From Kalaharituber pfeilii (lineage: Eukaryota > Ascomycota > Pezizomycetes > Pezizales > Pezizaceae), in assembly GCA_015179045.1 (NCBI GenBank), contig WHUZ01000007.1, positions 1,538,501-1,602,500 on the forward strand: a stretch of DNA of 64,000 bases. Direction: 5' to 3'. The translations under genes were made by a program, and so were the position numbers. Below the pieces are notes generated by a model that did no database searches, was not told the DNA's origin, and saw only the letters and a list, made by a program, of their open reading frames with translations. Positions 12,301 through 24,199 of this stretch are shown in pieces. The stretch's first letter is position 1. Each line of letters starts with the position of its first letter.

Positions 12301-13580
12301 TTGTGCTTCCATCTCCAGCCTAGCAGCACTTGGTATAGACACAATATCCCATTCTGAGGCCTCCTCACCCACCCCCTCCATACGTCACTCAAACAGAGTT
12401 GCAATTTCCCTGCCAGCGTCCACAGCCCTAGCCCTCGAAAACATCTCTCTCAACTCCAGTGATGCATGGGCAGATGGGGCTTTGGAGGACTTTTTTGGTG
12501 AGGAGGATGAGGAAGGAGATGGCAATGGAAAGGCTTTAAACCGGTGCATGCGCGCATTCGCACCCGTGGTAACCAAAACCACGGAGGAAGCTGAGTTTGA
12601 AGGGGATGGGGAAAAGAAGGGAAGGGCAAAAAGAAATTGGTAAATCCAGGGCTAGGGATATATGTACTGCCGTAGCGGAACGAGAAGGAAGTATAAAGTG
12701 ATGAAGATGATGGGGGTGGAATAGAAGTTGTTGCAGCGGTGAAGGCCAATATAATAGCGCCAGATGAGGACTTTGATGACGATGCATTCATGGCGGAGTT
12801 GACGGGTTGAGGTTGATAGGGGTGGTGGGAGTGGTGGTGATGGCGGTGAGGCGAAGGGGAGAAAGAAGGCTAGAATGAGGATAGGTGGTGGACTCGGTAG
12901 TGGAGGCGGAGGAGAATTGTATATTGTAAGCCTAACTCTATTCACTAGGGGAAAAAAGAATGTTTTACAAAGAACAGAAAAATGTTAATATCAATTTTAA
13001 AGTTAAGTATCTAAGCATGAACTTCGCCACAGCAAAGGGTAACACCTCCCTCTGCTCACGCACAGGGCTGAGCCGCTGCGGCTGGAGCTTTCTTCGGAAG
13101 TGACTGTCCATTACCCTCAACAACGCCTCGCACTTCGCTTAGTCAGTGTTGGCCAGTGCAGGCAGCATAACATTATAATTGCATACTTGACTGGTTAGCA
13201 CAGTATGCATACAGATCCATGAACAATGCTTTAAGCAGCTTAACCTGGATTACTGAATGCAGCAGTCGCAGATATTAGACAATATAGTCTGCTGCTCTGC
13301 TCTCAAAGCTGTAAGGAACGGGACTCTGTATCGCTTCTCGTCTGTCGTTCACCATCTTCACATCACAGGAAGCCTGGGCAACCCCGGCGCTTGGCTCCTT
13401 CTTGCTCGTTCTTCGTCACTCTTTTGCATGCAGTTAATCAATTTCACATAGGTCCCAGAAGCAAGGGCAGATGCTCGCTAGATCAGAGCTGTGAATACGC
13501 ACATTTACTGGTCGTAGCTACCCAAGGCTGCCCTACCAGTACTGCCCTTTTCACTTCCCATACCGTCAGTCACGTCAAAT
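9381..13580. other. Long spacer with traces of decayed coding sequence
   Basis: No gene is supported. Two regions look like eroded coding sequence. On the minus strand 11016-10666 is an open frame with KKKRKSLERLVELNTQEERK and no family match. On the plus strand 12020-12180 reads as a charged helix (QKKDWVVELEQFRLERREL), then 12390-12640 reads as an acidic segment (LEDFFGEEDEEGDG), and DEDFDDDAFMAEL follows near 12765 in another frame. A short GC-rich direct repeat, CCGCAGCC(G/T)NTGAACCGCAG, lies near 10250-10290. Confidence 0.35.
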
Positions 13581-14995
13581 ATGCCATCCCACGATGAATA
13601 TGACTACAGTGCCGTATTCGTACATGCCGGGGCAGGCTATCACTCGAAGCCTAACGAGCCTACCCATCTCAGGGCATGCGGAGAGTAAGTATCCTGTCCT
13701 TTTACCGTGCTGTGCCCACTGCTAATCACAGTATCCACAGTGCATGCAAGGCTGCAATGGTTTTGCTTAAAAACGGTGGCTCAGCTGCTGATGCTGTGGA
13801 AATGGCTGTACGAGTTCTTGAGGATGCCGAGATTACAAACTCAGGTTATGGAAGTAATCTTTCACTTGATGGCACTGTAGAGTGTGATGCAGTCATTATG
13901 GAAGGAAGCGGACTCTCTGGAGCTGTTGGGGCAGTCAGCCGTACATACCCTCAATTTTTATACCTTTCTAATATTGAACATTCAACTAACTTTTTTTACC
14001 ACTTCAGATGTTCAAAATCCTATTTCTCTCGCTCGCGCTCTCTTGGAGAACGCTCGCCAGCCCATGTCCCTGAAGCGGGTCCCACCAATATTACTAGTCG
14101 GTGAAGGGGCTGCAATATTCGCAAAAGAGCAGAACTTTCCCTTGGTGGATAATAATAAGTTAGTTTCGCCGGCAGCTCATGCACGGTGGGAGAGATGGAG
14201 GGCTGAGCTAGGATACGGCAAGCCTCCGGATGCCGGCGGTATTATAGCTCCAGCACAGGTCAAGATTCGGGATGGACCAGGGGATGATAGAGAAGAAGAT
14301 GCAGTGACTGATACAGTAGGAGCGGTGTGTATTGATCGATGGGGCCAAGTTGCTGCGGGCAGCAGTTCTGGAGGAATTGGCATGAAGCACCGTGGTAGGG
14401 TAGGGCCTGCTGCTCTAGTGGGGGTGGGGACCTGGGTCAAAGTCGTCGCTGACGATATAGTAGTAGGAGTTACAACTTCTGGTCTGATCCCGTATCTTCC
14501 TTAGCAGAGACTACGTTCTAAAACCTTTATAGGTACTGGAGAGCATATGAACAATACTCTCATTGCATCAAAGTGTGTTGATCGACTTGCAAATGCTGAC
14601 GACGATCTTCAAGCTCTGAAAGATTGTATTGAACAAGATTTTCTGAGTAACTTTGACACTTGGTACATTCCTGACAACAACTCACTGATATAAACATAGG
14701 TGCACCAGTAGTTAAATCTGCAATTACTGCAGGTGCTTTGGGTGTACTCGCAGTGAAAATGGAGAAAACCGGAAATAAATACAAAAGAATTCATTTCCTT
14801 TTCGGACATACAACAGACAGCATGGTAGGCACCTTTTCACATACTACAAGAACGAGATTCTCCTAACTATAACTACAGGCGCTCGCCTCGATGGTCTCCT
14901 GGCAAGCTGAGCCCGAATTAGTCATGTCACGGAACAAACGCACTCCGAAAGTTGCGCTGGGAGGAAAAGTACTTCCGTTTCGCCCTAGGAAATGA
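13581..14995 (+). CDS. TASP1: Threonine aspartase (Taspase 1-like)
   Basis: This is an N-terminal-nucleophile hydrolase of the asparaginase-2/taspase family. It is made as a proenzyme that cleaves itself before a threonine and then cuts substrates after Asp. Six exons: 13581-13684, 13741-13940, 14008-14481, 14533-14646, 14700-14824 and 14879-14995, all GT-AG and in phase. Residues about 12-20 give VFVHAGAGYHS, then GYGSNLSLDGTVECDA, PPILLVGEGA, and the self-cleavage/nucleophile region DTVGAVCIDRWGQVAAGSSS, followed by GGIGMKHRGRVGPAALVGVG and the glycine loop GTGEHMNN. Taspase 1, as opposed to ordinary type-2 asparaginase, is indicated by HAGAGYHS and KHRGRVG. The linker before the nucleophile is charged and of ordinary length. 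The start ATG is the only one upstream in frame. Confidence 0.9.
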
Positions 14996-15083
14996 TACAA
15001 AACTAGAACATCCAAGTGAAGGCATAGATCCCAAAAATGCAAAGATGCAAACAAAGATGCTGAAATAATAAACTAGCCCCATT

Positions 15084-16033
15084 TCACCGTCTCCAACACT
15101 GAAGTATACAGTTAGAAGAAAGGATTCGTTGCCTCCATCTCACAAGGTTATGGTTCTTCAGTTCCTCCAGTAACAGTGTCGGCCTTTCTTTTCTTCTTTT
15201 CTTCCGCACTACTAGTACTGCAGGCTTGCCGCCATGGCCAAGGGTAGATATGTCGAGTTTCGTTCCACAAGTTGTGCAAATTGCTCCATCTGGATGTGAG
15301 CAGAAAACTGAGAAGGTTAAGAGTCAGCATACATAAGGTAAAATTCCATGATGAAATGAGGAGGGCTTACTTGACAATAAAATCGAACAAACAAAACCAA
15401 TATCGACTACACGCTTGTGGCTGAAACAAGCTGCACAGAAGTCGATGCTGACTTGAGTTGGAAGGACTAGATGCTTGCTGGATGTTTGGTCAGGGAGGAA
15501 TTCCATCTGTTTTTTTGGATAGAAGACTTCAATTAGCTCCAATGTGTAGCATCTGCTGGCGAACAGATGGATAAAGTGCAAAGCAGCTGGTTAAAGGTTG
15601 CTGCCTCAGGAAGACAATCAAGGGAGAGGTTAGCCTCACCATTAAATACTTTAGAAACCCCCGAGCATTCTTCAAATGCATGTATATGCCGTTGGTAGCA
15701 TCAGAGGCTTGTTGTAAGAAAAACGGTATCTCCAGCTATTTTACAAATGTTAACTGGGATTTTCTAAGTCAAGTAACCCATTAGCCATCGTTGCACATCA
15801 TTGACTGCAGATATGAATTTGTACTAACCTTCCACTTCGCTGCGGAAAATACAATTCATAATTGGAATATACTGCGATGCCAAATCCCCACTAACACTGA
15901 TTACCAACATCCTCGCACTCATTGTCGTCTCTAAATCATCCTTCTTTTCCGCGCCCGCGGCTGCTGCGGCCGCAGCGCCCCACCAGTGCCGTCTCCTGGA
16001 TTGGCATGCACAATTTGTGGATGTCCAACACAA
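15084..16033 (-). pseudogene. TFB4: TFIIH subunit TFB4 (p34), frameshifted
   Basis: TFB4 is a core subunit of TFIIH, in transcription and nucleotide excision repair. Exons on the minus strand read SARMLVISVSGDLASQYIPI-MNCIF, then VNICKIAGDTVF, then QQASDATNGIYMHLKNARGF-LKYLM, then MEFLPDQTSSKHLVLPTQV-SIDFCAACF-HKRVVDIGFVCSI, then FCSHPDGAICTTCGTKLD, with the C-terminal zinc-binding Cys pairs present. Splice sites join in phase except at DTVF/LQQ (about 15755): an extra T in a T-run shifts the frame into a stop. I could not find an intact N-terminal von Willebrand-like half upstream (16040-16600), only a faint AMTLPLALS. The ending also fits two frames (RKKRRKERP or KKKRKADTVTGG). It is either a decayed copy or a real gene with sequence errors; TFB4 is essential, so an intact copy should exist. 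Confidence 0.65.
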
Positions 16034-16039
16034 TGTTCA

Positions 16040-16890
16040 GATAAAGCTAATGGTAGAGTCATAGCTCGTCCCTATCCGAATAACCTGAGGATTTCAACAA
16101 GGTGAATGGAAAAACAGTGCAGAACTCCACAACAGCGGATATGATCTTTTCTGTAGCAAAAACCATTAGCTTCCTGTTCCAAGGGATAACATAGCCCCCT
16201 GAGGATTTGATTTTCACCAGAACATGAGTGATACAAGTAGCCCCAGTAGATCAAGGTTCATGGTAATATGCTAATATCACTGCATAAAATGACAGACCAC
16301 AAGGTGTGGGAATGAGAATGAAGCCACAGCTTTGGCTGAAGGCTGATGATGAGGTTGAGGTGACTTTGGAAGGCGTCGGTAGCTGCACAAACAATGCGGT
16401 GTTTTTAGAAGGCAGCAAACTCAGAGCTGATACTCTGAGGCTATATATATTACTGTATGCATCTATGAAATAGAGGAATACACTCTAAATTGAATGCTCT
16501 TAATTCCAAAGGGGGCAGCAATGTTGTGGAGGTTGGTCACTGCTGCCATTTCGTTACCCTCAGCACACCACATGCTTCACACCTTTAGTATCAGGACATT
16601 TCCTATTCAGGTATGCGACAATGTAGCACTTTCGGCCTTCCGCTACCAAACCGCCAGAGCATAAATACTCTTCACCTTTTCTCTCTCCCACCTCTCTTCA
16701 TCCTCCATTTCGTAGCCCTCTGTGTTATAATACCTTTGCTTCAGCTTGCTGCTCATTCATCCAGCCTTTTTGTGTATTTGCTCCAGCTCGGCTTGAGGCC
16801 TCGACTTTTTTACTTATTGTTCTCGGTTAACTCTTGGGACTCTTTATTTAACCTATCCAACACCGGATAATCTCCTTGCTTAATAACAAC
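16040..16890. other. Spacer between TFB4 and surface-protein gene
   Basis: It should hold the missing N-terminal half of TFB4 if that gene were whole, but none of the minus frames keeps the family motifs. The last 250 bases before 16891 are pyrimidine-rich (CTCTCTCCCACCTCTC) and probably contain the promoter and leader of the plus-strand surface-protein gene. Confidence 0.4.
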
Positions 16891-18484
16891 ATGTTTTCTC
16901 CCAAGATACAGAGGATTTTCGTCTTTGTTACTCTAGCCACTCTTCTTCCATTGGGATCTGCAAGGAATGTCATTCATGGAAATCCTGCAGCTTCTGAGGC
17001 ACCAATCCGCCCAGTTCCCGGATATTTGCAGGCCAGAGGTAACGACAAATTTGACCACAAGGATGCCTACGATAAGCTTCTCAAGCTTCTCCATGAAATC
17101 TATGGGAATGATGTTGGGAAAGTTCTCCAAGATCCGGAGTGGCTTACTCAGGTCTGCTCTCAGGTTTGTTCTGGTGAAGATGGACAGTGTCATGAGGCCT
17201 GTGCTTCAAGGCAGATAGGCTATGTAAGTGCCTTCTCCTCAACCAACAGTACCGACAATCATTGGACTAATGTATTTTGGTGTAGTTGGACATTGAGCAT
17301 ATCGTCTTCTGTGCTGTAAGTGTTACTAGCGAACATTTCCTTGCTTAGCGGCTAATACAATCTAATAGACAAAATGTGAACATCTTCCTCATGATAACGA
17401 GGCATATCTTCATGGCGAGTATGGCAACTGCTTAGTGCCTTGTTTGCTTGAGTAAGTTCTCAACTTTACCCACTTTATCAAATCCAGATGAGTTAATGAT
17501 ATATTTGTGATAAGTCACAACTTGAAATATATCCCTTCCCCACATGACCCAGAAGTCAAGCATTATAAAGACCTGGGCATTTCAAATACTGTAAGTCTTG
17601 TTACGCACCTTCTGCGGAAGCCACTAGTAAGTATACTCACTTTCACTGAGCTTGCACAGGAAAAGCCAATCCCGGAGGTATCTCCTATTCAGCCTATCGA
17701 CGGAAAGCTTCTCAATAATACACCAGTTGATCAGGAAGCACCCATCCTGGCCGAAGCTCAACAGACCAAAGCTCCAATCCTTGTCGAACCACCCTCCAAC
17801 GGAGATCTTCCTGAGTTCATTGCAGATGTTGCTCCAACTCCAACTATAATAGAAAGTGGTGCCATGAAGCACCCTCCCACATCTTCAACATCAATTTTCG
17901 TTGCAGGTACAACGTATATCCACAGCAACATTGTAGCTGATATTACAAGTTCAACCGACTCTGTCCTGAAAGAAGGCCTCGATTACCATAATACCGTGCC
18001 AGATCTTCTTGACCTGGCCTCAGGTAATGGTCAAGATAATGGAGAACCTAGAGATTCACCTTCATTAACTAAGACCGTTGTTACTGTTGATGACGGCACT
18101 GTCACAACTGTCACAGAAAGCCCATATACTACCCCAGAATATATGGTTGTTACCTTTAATGGTAGTACCGAGAAAACAGTGTATACGCAGCAGACCGCAG
18201 CTGCTGCCACAGTCGTCACCTTTGAAAATGGAACTGAAACCACAGTTTACGAGGCTCCACATCAAATTGCCCAGCCCAGTGGATTCATCAAGCACTTTGG
18301 TACGAACTCAACTAACAAGACAACGAGCTCCTCGGCATCGAGTACAATGGAATCCAAAGCGACCTCAAAGATTGGAAGTGACCTTGCAGATGGGGCATCT
18401 GCATTTGGAATTCCATTCTCGTTTGGTTCGTCTGGATCAGTTCTTCTGGCGGTGGTAATTGGGTTTGGCCTTGTTATGGGTTAG
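16891..18484 (+). CDS. Secreted GPI-anchored Cys-rich cell-surface protein
   Basis: The start MFSPKIQRIFVFVTLATLLP is a signal peptide with probable cleavage after GSA. A compact domain with eight cysteines follows across four small exons (VCSQVCSGEDGQCHEAC, then FCATKCEH, then GNCLVPC). A long Pro/Thr/Ser-rich stalk follows. It contains two to three degenerate repeats around TVVTVDDGTVTTVTESPYTT, MVVTFNGSTEKTVYTQQ and TVVTFENGTETTVYEAP, a fungal adhesin-like pattern. The end is Ser-rich with NKT and NST glycosylation sites, then a hydrophobic tail (SVLLAVVIGFGLVMG) typical of a GPI signal. The Cys spacing is not that of CFEM. The function is probably cell-wall or adhesion; no exact family is recognised. 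An in-frame upstream ATG (16876) is possible but gives a poorer signal peptide. Confidence 0.75.
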
Positions 18485-18906
18485 AGTTTGTCATTGACAT
18501 TCTCCTCATGTCATCTTCACCTTCTTTACAATCCTGTTCTACTTTGTATCATAGCGGGCAAGACCTATGAGGAGAGCCCAATGTCTGCATGTTTGTCTGC
18601 TATGCTGGCAGTAGTTATAGACTTGCCGCTCTACAATCTATTATGGCGATTGATCTCGTCGCTGATCAGCGCGCCCAAGCTGGGCTAAGTGCTTCTTTAC
18701 TCAAGTAGGAATGTGTTTGCACGGAGCTCTGTGCAGGCTCGCCAGTCTCCTTTTGGCGAGCAGGGCCCCTCACCAGGACAGCACAACGTCCCCTGAGACT
18801 CCAGAACATCATCCCACAACCCCACAACCCCACAACCCCACAACTCCTCATCTCCCACCAGTGCGTTTAGCATCACGAATACCACCCCAAGAAAGAAGCA
18901 TTCACG

Positions 18907-20303
18907 ATGGCCGTCGCCGCAGCTCAATTCCCACCGCTCCTCGCAAGACCAATCGCCAACACAATATGCTTATTCGACGTAGATGAGACGCTGACCCCAG
19001 CCCGACGGGTAAGTAGCAATTGCTCTCTTGCGCTCTTGTTACTGTTTTTTTTTTGTCAATTGCCCGATGCCCTGCATGTAAAAGAGCTCAGGAGGCTGAT
19101 GCAAAATGTGCTGGCCATTGGTGCCAACCACGAGGGGTTACCGCGAATTCTAGACCATCAGCCCAGAAATGCTTGCACTCCTCCAGAAGCTCCGTGAGAA
19201 AGTCGTCATCGGGTTTGTAGGCGGTAGTGACCTTGTGAAGCTGCAAGAGCAGCTGGGCGTTAATGGGTTGAATGGTATGTCCGTCTGAAGAATCCTTCAT
19301 GGAGGACACAATGACAGTGCAATGGGGGGTGTATTGAATGCAGAGCACACCAGAATATCAAAGTTAACAATTGCTACGAATATAGTCGTTGATCTCTTTG
19401 ACTACTGCTTCGCTGAGAATGGACTTACTGCCATCCGCTTAGGCGAGGCGCTACCGAGTAACAGCTTCATTAAGTGGTTGGGTGAGGAGAAGTACAAGAA
19501 GCTTGTCAACTTCATTTTGAGGTACATCGCGGACTTGGATATTCCGATTAAGAGGTACGGGTACATTCATATCCCTCTCGTGGCAACTGACGAGGTAGCT
19601 ATGGTATTTAGTTGGATGTGGAGTAGCTAACCGATGCGACTCTTTTACGGCATGAAATAGAGGTACCTTCATCGAATTCCGCAACGGCATGATCAACGTC
19701 TCCCCCATCGGACGTAATGCTTCGTACCGTCCCCTTCACCCTTCACTCTACCCCCCCCCCCCCCCCCCGACCCGCGACCCCCTCGACTAATAACCCCCCA
19801 CGCGAATCCGCAGTATCAAAGAGCGCCTCGAATTTGAAGCCTATGACAAGATGGCCAATGTGCGGCGAGACTTTGTCGAGGCGTTAAAGCGCAAGTTCCC
19901 TGACTACGGCTTGACATGCGCGGTCGGGGGGCAGATTAGCTTTGACGTGTTCCCGACCGGGTGGGATAAGACGTATTGTTTGCAGCATGTGGAGAGGGAA
20001 GGGGATGGATACTTCAAGACGATTCACTTTTTCGGGGATAAGACATACAAAGGTAGGTGCTGATGATCTTTATACCTACATATTTCCCGTACCCCGCTTC
20101 ATGATACCCTTTACCTTGCCTTTACCTTACAGGGTCTGATTGCTATGAGTCTGGTGAGAAGAGAGTTAAATAGCTAACACCAGGCACCTCACTGCGTAGG
20201 CGGTAACGACTACCAGATCTACGAGGATCCACGAACGATTGGGCATAGTGTCACGAACCCGGAGGATACGATTGCGCAGTTGAAAAAGCTGTTTGATTTA
20301 TAG
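18907..20303 (+). CDS. SEC53: Phosphomannomutase (SEC53/PMM)
   Basis: The enzyme converts mannose 6-phosphate to mannose 1-phosphate for GDP-mannose, glycosylation and GPI anchors; it is cytosolic. The HAD nucleophile motif [12 protein letters not shown] is at residues about 22-33 and is split from [16 protein letters not shown] by the first intron. Then come [100 protein letters not shown] and [18 protein letters not shown]. It ends KKLFDL. All junctions work with GT-AG. The intron after RNAS contains 18 consecutive C (19751-19768). A 21-nt in-frame segment (20134-20154) between two splice-like sites could be a microexon. Length is normal for the family. Confidence 0.95.
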
Positions 20304-21325
20304 ACATCTTTCTCTCCCTCTCCCTCTTTTTTGGACGGTAGACTTTTCACGCCTGACGTTAGCTTTCTTGCGGTTTGATGAGTTTCAATAGAAACAGGAG
20401 GGGAAACATGCGGTTTATGACGGCAATAGGTGTCATATAGCTCCCTTAGTATCCAAATATACAAATACAGGAATCGTGGCCACTCAGCATTGGCCCAATG
20501 AGGGAATGCCTCGCGCCGGATTGAAGCCAGTCGCGAGCCGTGATCGTTGCCATGCTGGTGGTATGGGTGTCAAATTATTACGTATTGAGTTGTCATCTCT
20601 TTCATTTCTCTTGTACAAGCGAACCAACTGCGGCGGTGCCAACACTGCCCAGGGAGCATAAGCTCTGCCCCTATGAAGTACGTTTCTATCTTGTCACAAT
20701 CTAGTTATTTTACTTAGTACTACTCATGATCCACTTGAACTAGATCACTCGAATTTGCGATGTTATGAGGTAGAAGTAGCACAGGGATGTTTGATACGCA
20801 GCAGCACTCAGTTTCAAAATATGAATGGCACCGTCTGAACTGTATTTGGCTCATATTTTTTTCCCCCCATAGGTAATTTGCCTTCCCTATAGCTTGTTTT
20901 CAAGTATTTTATGTATTTCTTCGAGTCCTAGTCAAAGAAATTCATATACAAGTATCAGGGAAGATTTTAAGAAGCACTGCAGGTACTAGTAGAGTACTAG
21001 TACGCCAGACTGCTTTGAAGGACCTTTCGCCGAGATATATTGCTCAACAATGTAATATACACTACATCCAAGTACACATTTTATACCAAATCTAACCCCA
21101 TATAATATATATCTCAACCATTAGAATTGAATTTGTACGCATGCATCTTGTAGAGAGATTAAAATAAAGAACTATTCTTTATATTCTATACCTTAGCTTC
21201 TTGAAAAATATTGTAAAAGGATTTTATAGGTTCTATAAAATTCATGTCATATATGAGCAAAGGCTTGATATATATTTCTTGCTGCAATATTACCAGTACC
21301 GTATGGGTAACGATATCGATGCACA
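20304..21325. other. AT-rich spacer
   Basis: No gene was recognised. It contains the near-palindromic AGTACTAGTAGAGTACTAGT at about 20984-21003. Confidence 0.4.
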
Positions 21326-21537
21326 CTGTAACAAAGGTGGTAAATGCAGAGAGTTATCGTCCACCAGGTCAAAGACACTTGACTAGCGGTACTCATTAGT
21401 CCCCTGCGTAGCTCATATAGCACTTATTTATGCGACTGCGACGCCGTCGCCGGCTGTCACATATCACTTGTAGCATATATGCACATTTTGTGCATCCACT
21501 GACCACCCACCTTATGGTTGCGGTGAACCCGTAACAG
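21326..21537 (-). mobile_element. MITE copy, CTGTTACGG-TIR family
   Basis: Read on the minus strand it begins CTGTTACGGGTTCACCGC and ends TTTGTTACAG. The interior matches the copy at 62549-62790: GGCGTCGCAGTCGCATAAAT, GAGCTACGCAG, GCTAGTCAAGTGTCTTT and TAACTCTCTGC occur in the same order. There is no coding capacity. The two copies lie in opposite orientation. Confidence 0.65.
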
Positions 21538-22319
21538 TATCCCCGCAACTTCGCCGGGTTGCTAACGTGCCCGATGTGGTAACGATCTGCCCTCCTGTAA
21601 CGATCCACTCTCTTGGCACTCCTCGTCACACATTCCTCGCTCTACTGCTTATTTTGGATATATTGCAACTATGGAAATTGCATAACATTATACCAATTTG
21701 ACATCGCCGAATCAGAATTTGCCATCATAATAAGGAAAAAAAATCAAAATTCCAATATTTACCACCAAATTCATCATTATCCACCTAATTTGAACCCTCC
21801 CTATATATACCATAGCTCAATATCCTCGAAATCAGGAAAATAATATAGAAGACTAGTGCTACTCATCCATCTAGAGCCTTTTTTTTTTTTTATTAAAAGT
21901 CAACAATTGTACATATAGGATGCAGTGCACCTTCAAATATATAGAAGTAGTTCATGTTCTCATGCTAATCTCCATATCTTCAGTCTCCTTAGACTCCTCA
22001 GGTGATTCAAGAATACCGGGACTTGAAGTAGTAGTAGTTGAAGCACTAGGGGTGGTAACAGTAACTCCTTCTGAGGTGCCAGGTATGACAGAAGAGACCT
22101 GTGGCTCAAATCTGCTGCTGGAACCTCCTTCTACCCACCCCCCTTCTAGTATTCAAACCGTCCTATCTCATGAACTAAAGATGTTCCCCAGCCCTAGCCT
22201 AGCATGTGAGTTCCTCCATGGTGTCTTTTTGTAGCCTGCTCAGCTGCAGCCATTTTCATAGTGTACCTAGGTATATAGTATTCCTTCCCATGACCACTGA
22301 TTGAGATTGATGCCGCGGG

Positions 22320-22381
<62 letters not shown>

Positions 22382-22636
22382 ACTTACCCTATAAACACGC
22401 AGAACACAAAGAGAATGCCAATATGACAAGTGAATGTAGGGGACCAAGCAACCAGCCATTATTGTATTTTTTGATCAAAATAAAACTGAACGCAAGGACA
22501 TACCCCAACCCTGATTCCAAAGACCAGCACAGGAAACATGTCTAGTAGTAGCAATCATGAATATATACCGTCGTTTTCAAGAGTACAAGTGACAAATAAT
22601 ATTAGTTGTTCAGCTCGGTAGGGTCCACCCATTCTA
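21538..22636. other. Spacer with long poly-A tract
   Basis: An uninterrupted run of about 59 A lies at 22321-22379. On the minus strand about 22140-21975 is a Ser/Thr-rich frame (EGVTVTTPSASTTTTSSPG) that ends near 21965. It could be a fragment of a cell-wall or retroelement protein, but it has no start and no partner exons. No gene is supported. Confidence 0.35.
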
Positions 22637-24199
22637 TTACTCCGCTTCCCGGTTATCCTCCTCTGGCAATGGCTCAGCCCCACTCGCAGCCGTCTCTTTC
22701 GCCCCCCCAACTTCTCCACTTCCACTTGTTTCTCCATGCTCATCTTGTCCCTCCTTCGAGACCTCCTCAGTATTTTCATTCACATCAGCTTCAGAAGTAT
22801 GCTTTGCTTCTGCCTCCCCACCCCCTGTTTGCAGCCCCGGAGGTGCTTCTGGGGCAGTTGGCGAATCCTCAGTCGGTGAATCTGTAGGCACAAGCCTTTC
22901 TTCCTGCTGCACCGGTTCATCATTTTGCATCACCAGCATTACCTCCTCCCCCTCCTCTTCATCATCCTCGTAACCTTCCTCCTCATCCTTGTTCACCTCA
23001 TGTGCATTCATTTCCTTGTCATCCCCATCTGTTTTTCCCTTCCCTTTCAGGTCATCTGTGCCCTCCATTGGTAACTCTAAGTCAAAAGCATCTGCCCCTC
23101 CATCTCCTTCCCCGTCCTCTCCTGATGATCCACTCCCGCTGTTTTCATCTGAATCATCACTTCCATCTGACCCAAAATCCTCTTCATCCTCATCATTCTT
23201 GTCATGCTTTTCCTCCACATTACCAGTTGCCTCCAATGTTGCCATATTCCCAGAATCCCTTTTAGGGCCACGACTGAATTCATCCTTCTCATCTACAGGC
23301 TCTCCTAATGGGCCCTCTGCTTCGGGTGGTATTGTCAAATTGTCCTCAGGAATGAGATTGTATCGTTCCGCAACAGTTTTGAAGAACTGTAAGCAATTAA
23401 ATTAGCATGCAAAGGGTAACAAGGACTGGTGGAGGTAACAACATACCAAATACAGTCCCCACTCTCCCTCTACCTCCCAAAACACCTCTCTATGCTGAAA
23501 CCAAGCATGTGCAAATATTCGGTAGAGCCTTCTAAAGATGCTACTCAAATGCTTCCCTCCCTGCTGGGACAAACTGAGCCTACTTGGGAAATATTTTGAG
23601 CTGGTCAGGATTGTTGCTGCATGATCAAGCGTATGACAAGAATAATCTATTGCACAGCAACTTTGCGGAGGCTCGTGAACAGCACAAAGATATTGCCACT
23701 CGCCCGCTCGCATCTGTGGACAGCTCTTGCTTGTGCAGTCGTCTTGCAGCAAGGCAACAATGAGGTGGTTCAAATCACGTGTGAGCCGCCGGGTAAGCTC
23801 GTAGCACCATAGCTGTGAGTCGACACCTGGCGGAGGGGTGGAGAGATTCTGCGCGGCAGTTTTGGAGACGGGTATACTGTGCGGAACGGAGTCTGCATTG
23901 GTCGTAGTGGTTGCAGCGGTGAGCAGGGAGGCAAGATGCTCTTGGAGCTGAAAGGGTGAGTCAAGCTCATTCAGCGGTATCGGTGACGGGCCGGTAGAGA
24001 TGTCTCTCGACTTTGAGCCGGGCCGGATGCGGCGTGTGGTGGCAGGAGCGGGTTTGGAGGCAAGCGCGGATGCAGTGTCGGTGGACTTGGGCGCGGGCGC
24101 TGAGCCAGGCTGCGGGACGGCGGGCGCCGTGGAGCCCTCGATCTGGACCTCTGTGAACGGAGGTGGGGAGGGCAGGCGGGGCGACGGAGGAGCAGCCAT
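22637..24199 (-). CDS. MOB-family protein, phocein/MOB4 type, with acidic tail
   Basis: Phocein is a subunit of STRIPAK, the PP2A/kinase scaffold that controls hyphal fusion and sexual development in fungi. Exon 1 (24199-23447) starts MAAPPSPRLPSPPPF and has a disordered Pro/Ala/Thr N-terminus. The MOB fold follows from about residue 115: LTRRLTRDLNHLIVALL, the zinc ligands in CTSKSCPQMRAGEWQYLC and CAIDYSCHTLDHAA, then SSKYFPSRLSL and RLYRIFAHAWFQHREVFWEV. Exon 2 (23386-22637) continues FFKTVAERYNLIPEDNLTIP. It then runs into about 230 residues of acidic, low-complexity tail (DEDEEDFGSDGSDDSDENSG) not present in animal phocein. CAIDY--HTLD is diagnostic of phocein over MOB1. Divergent from the E2 gene. 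Confidence 0.85.
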
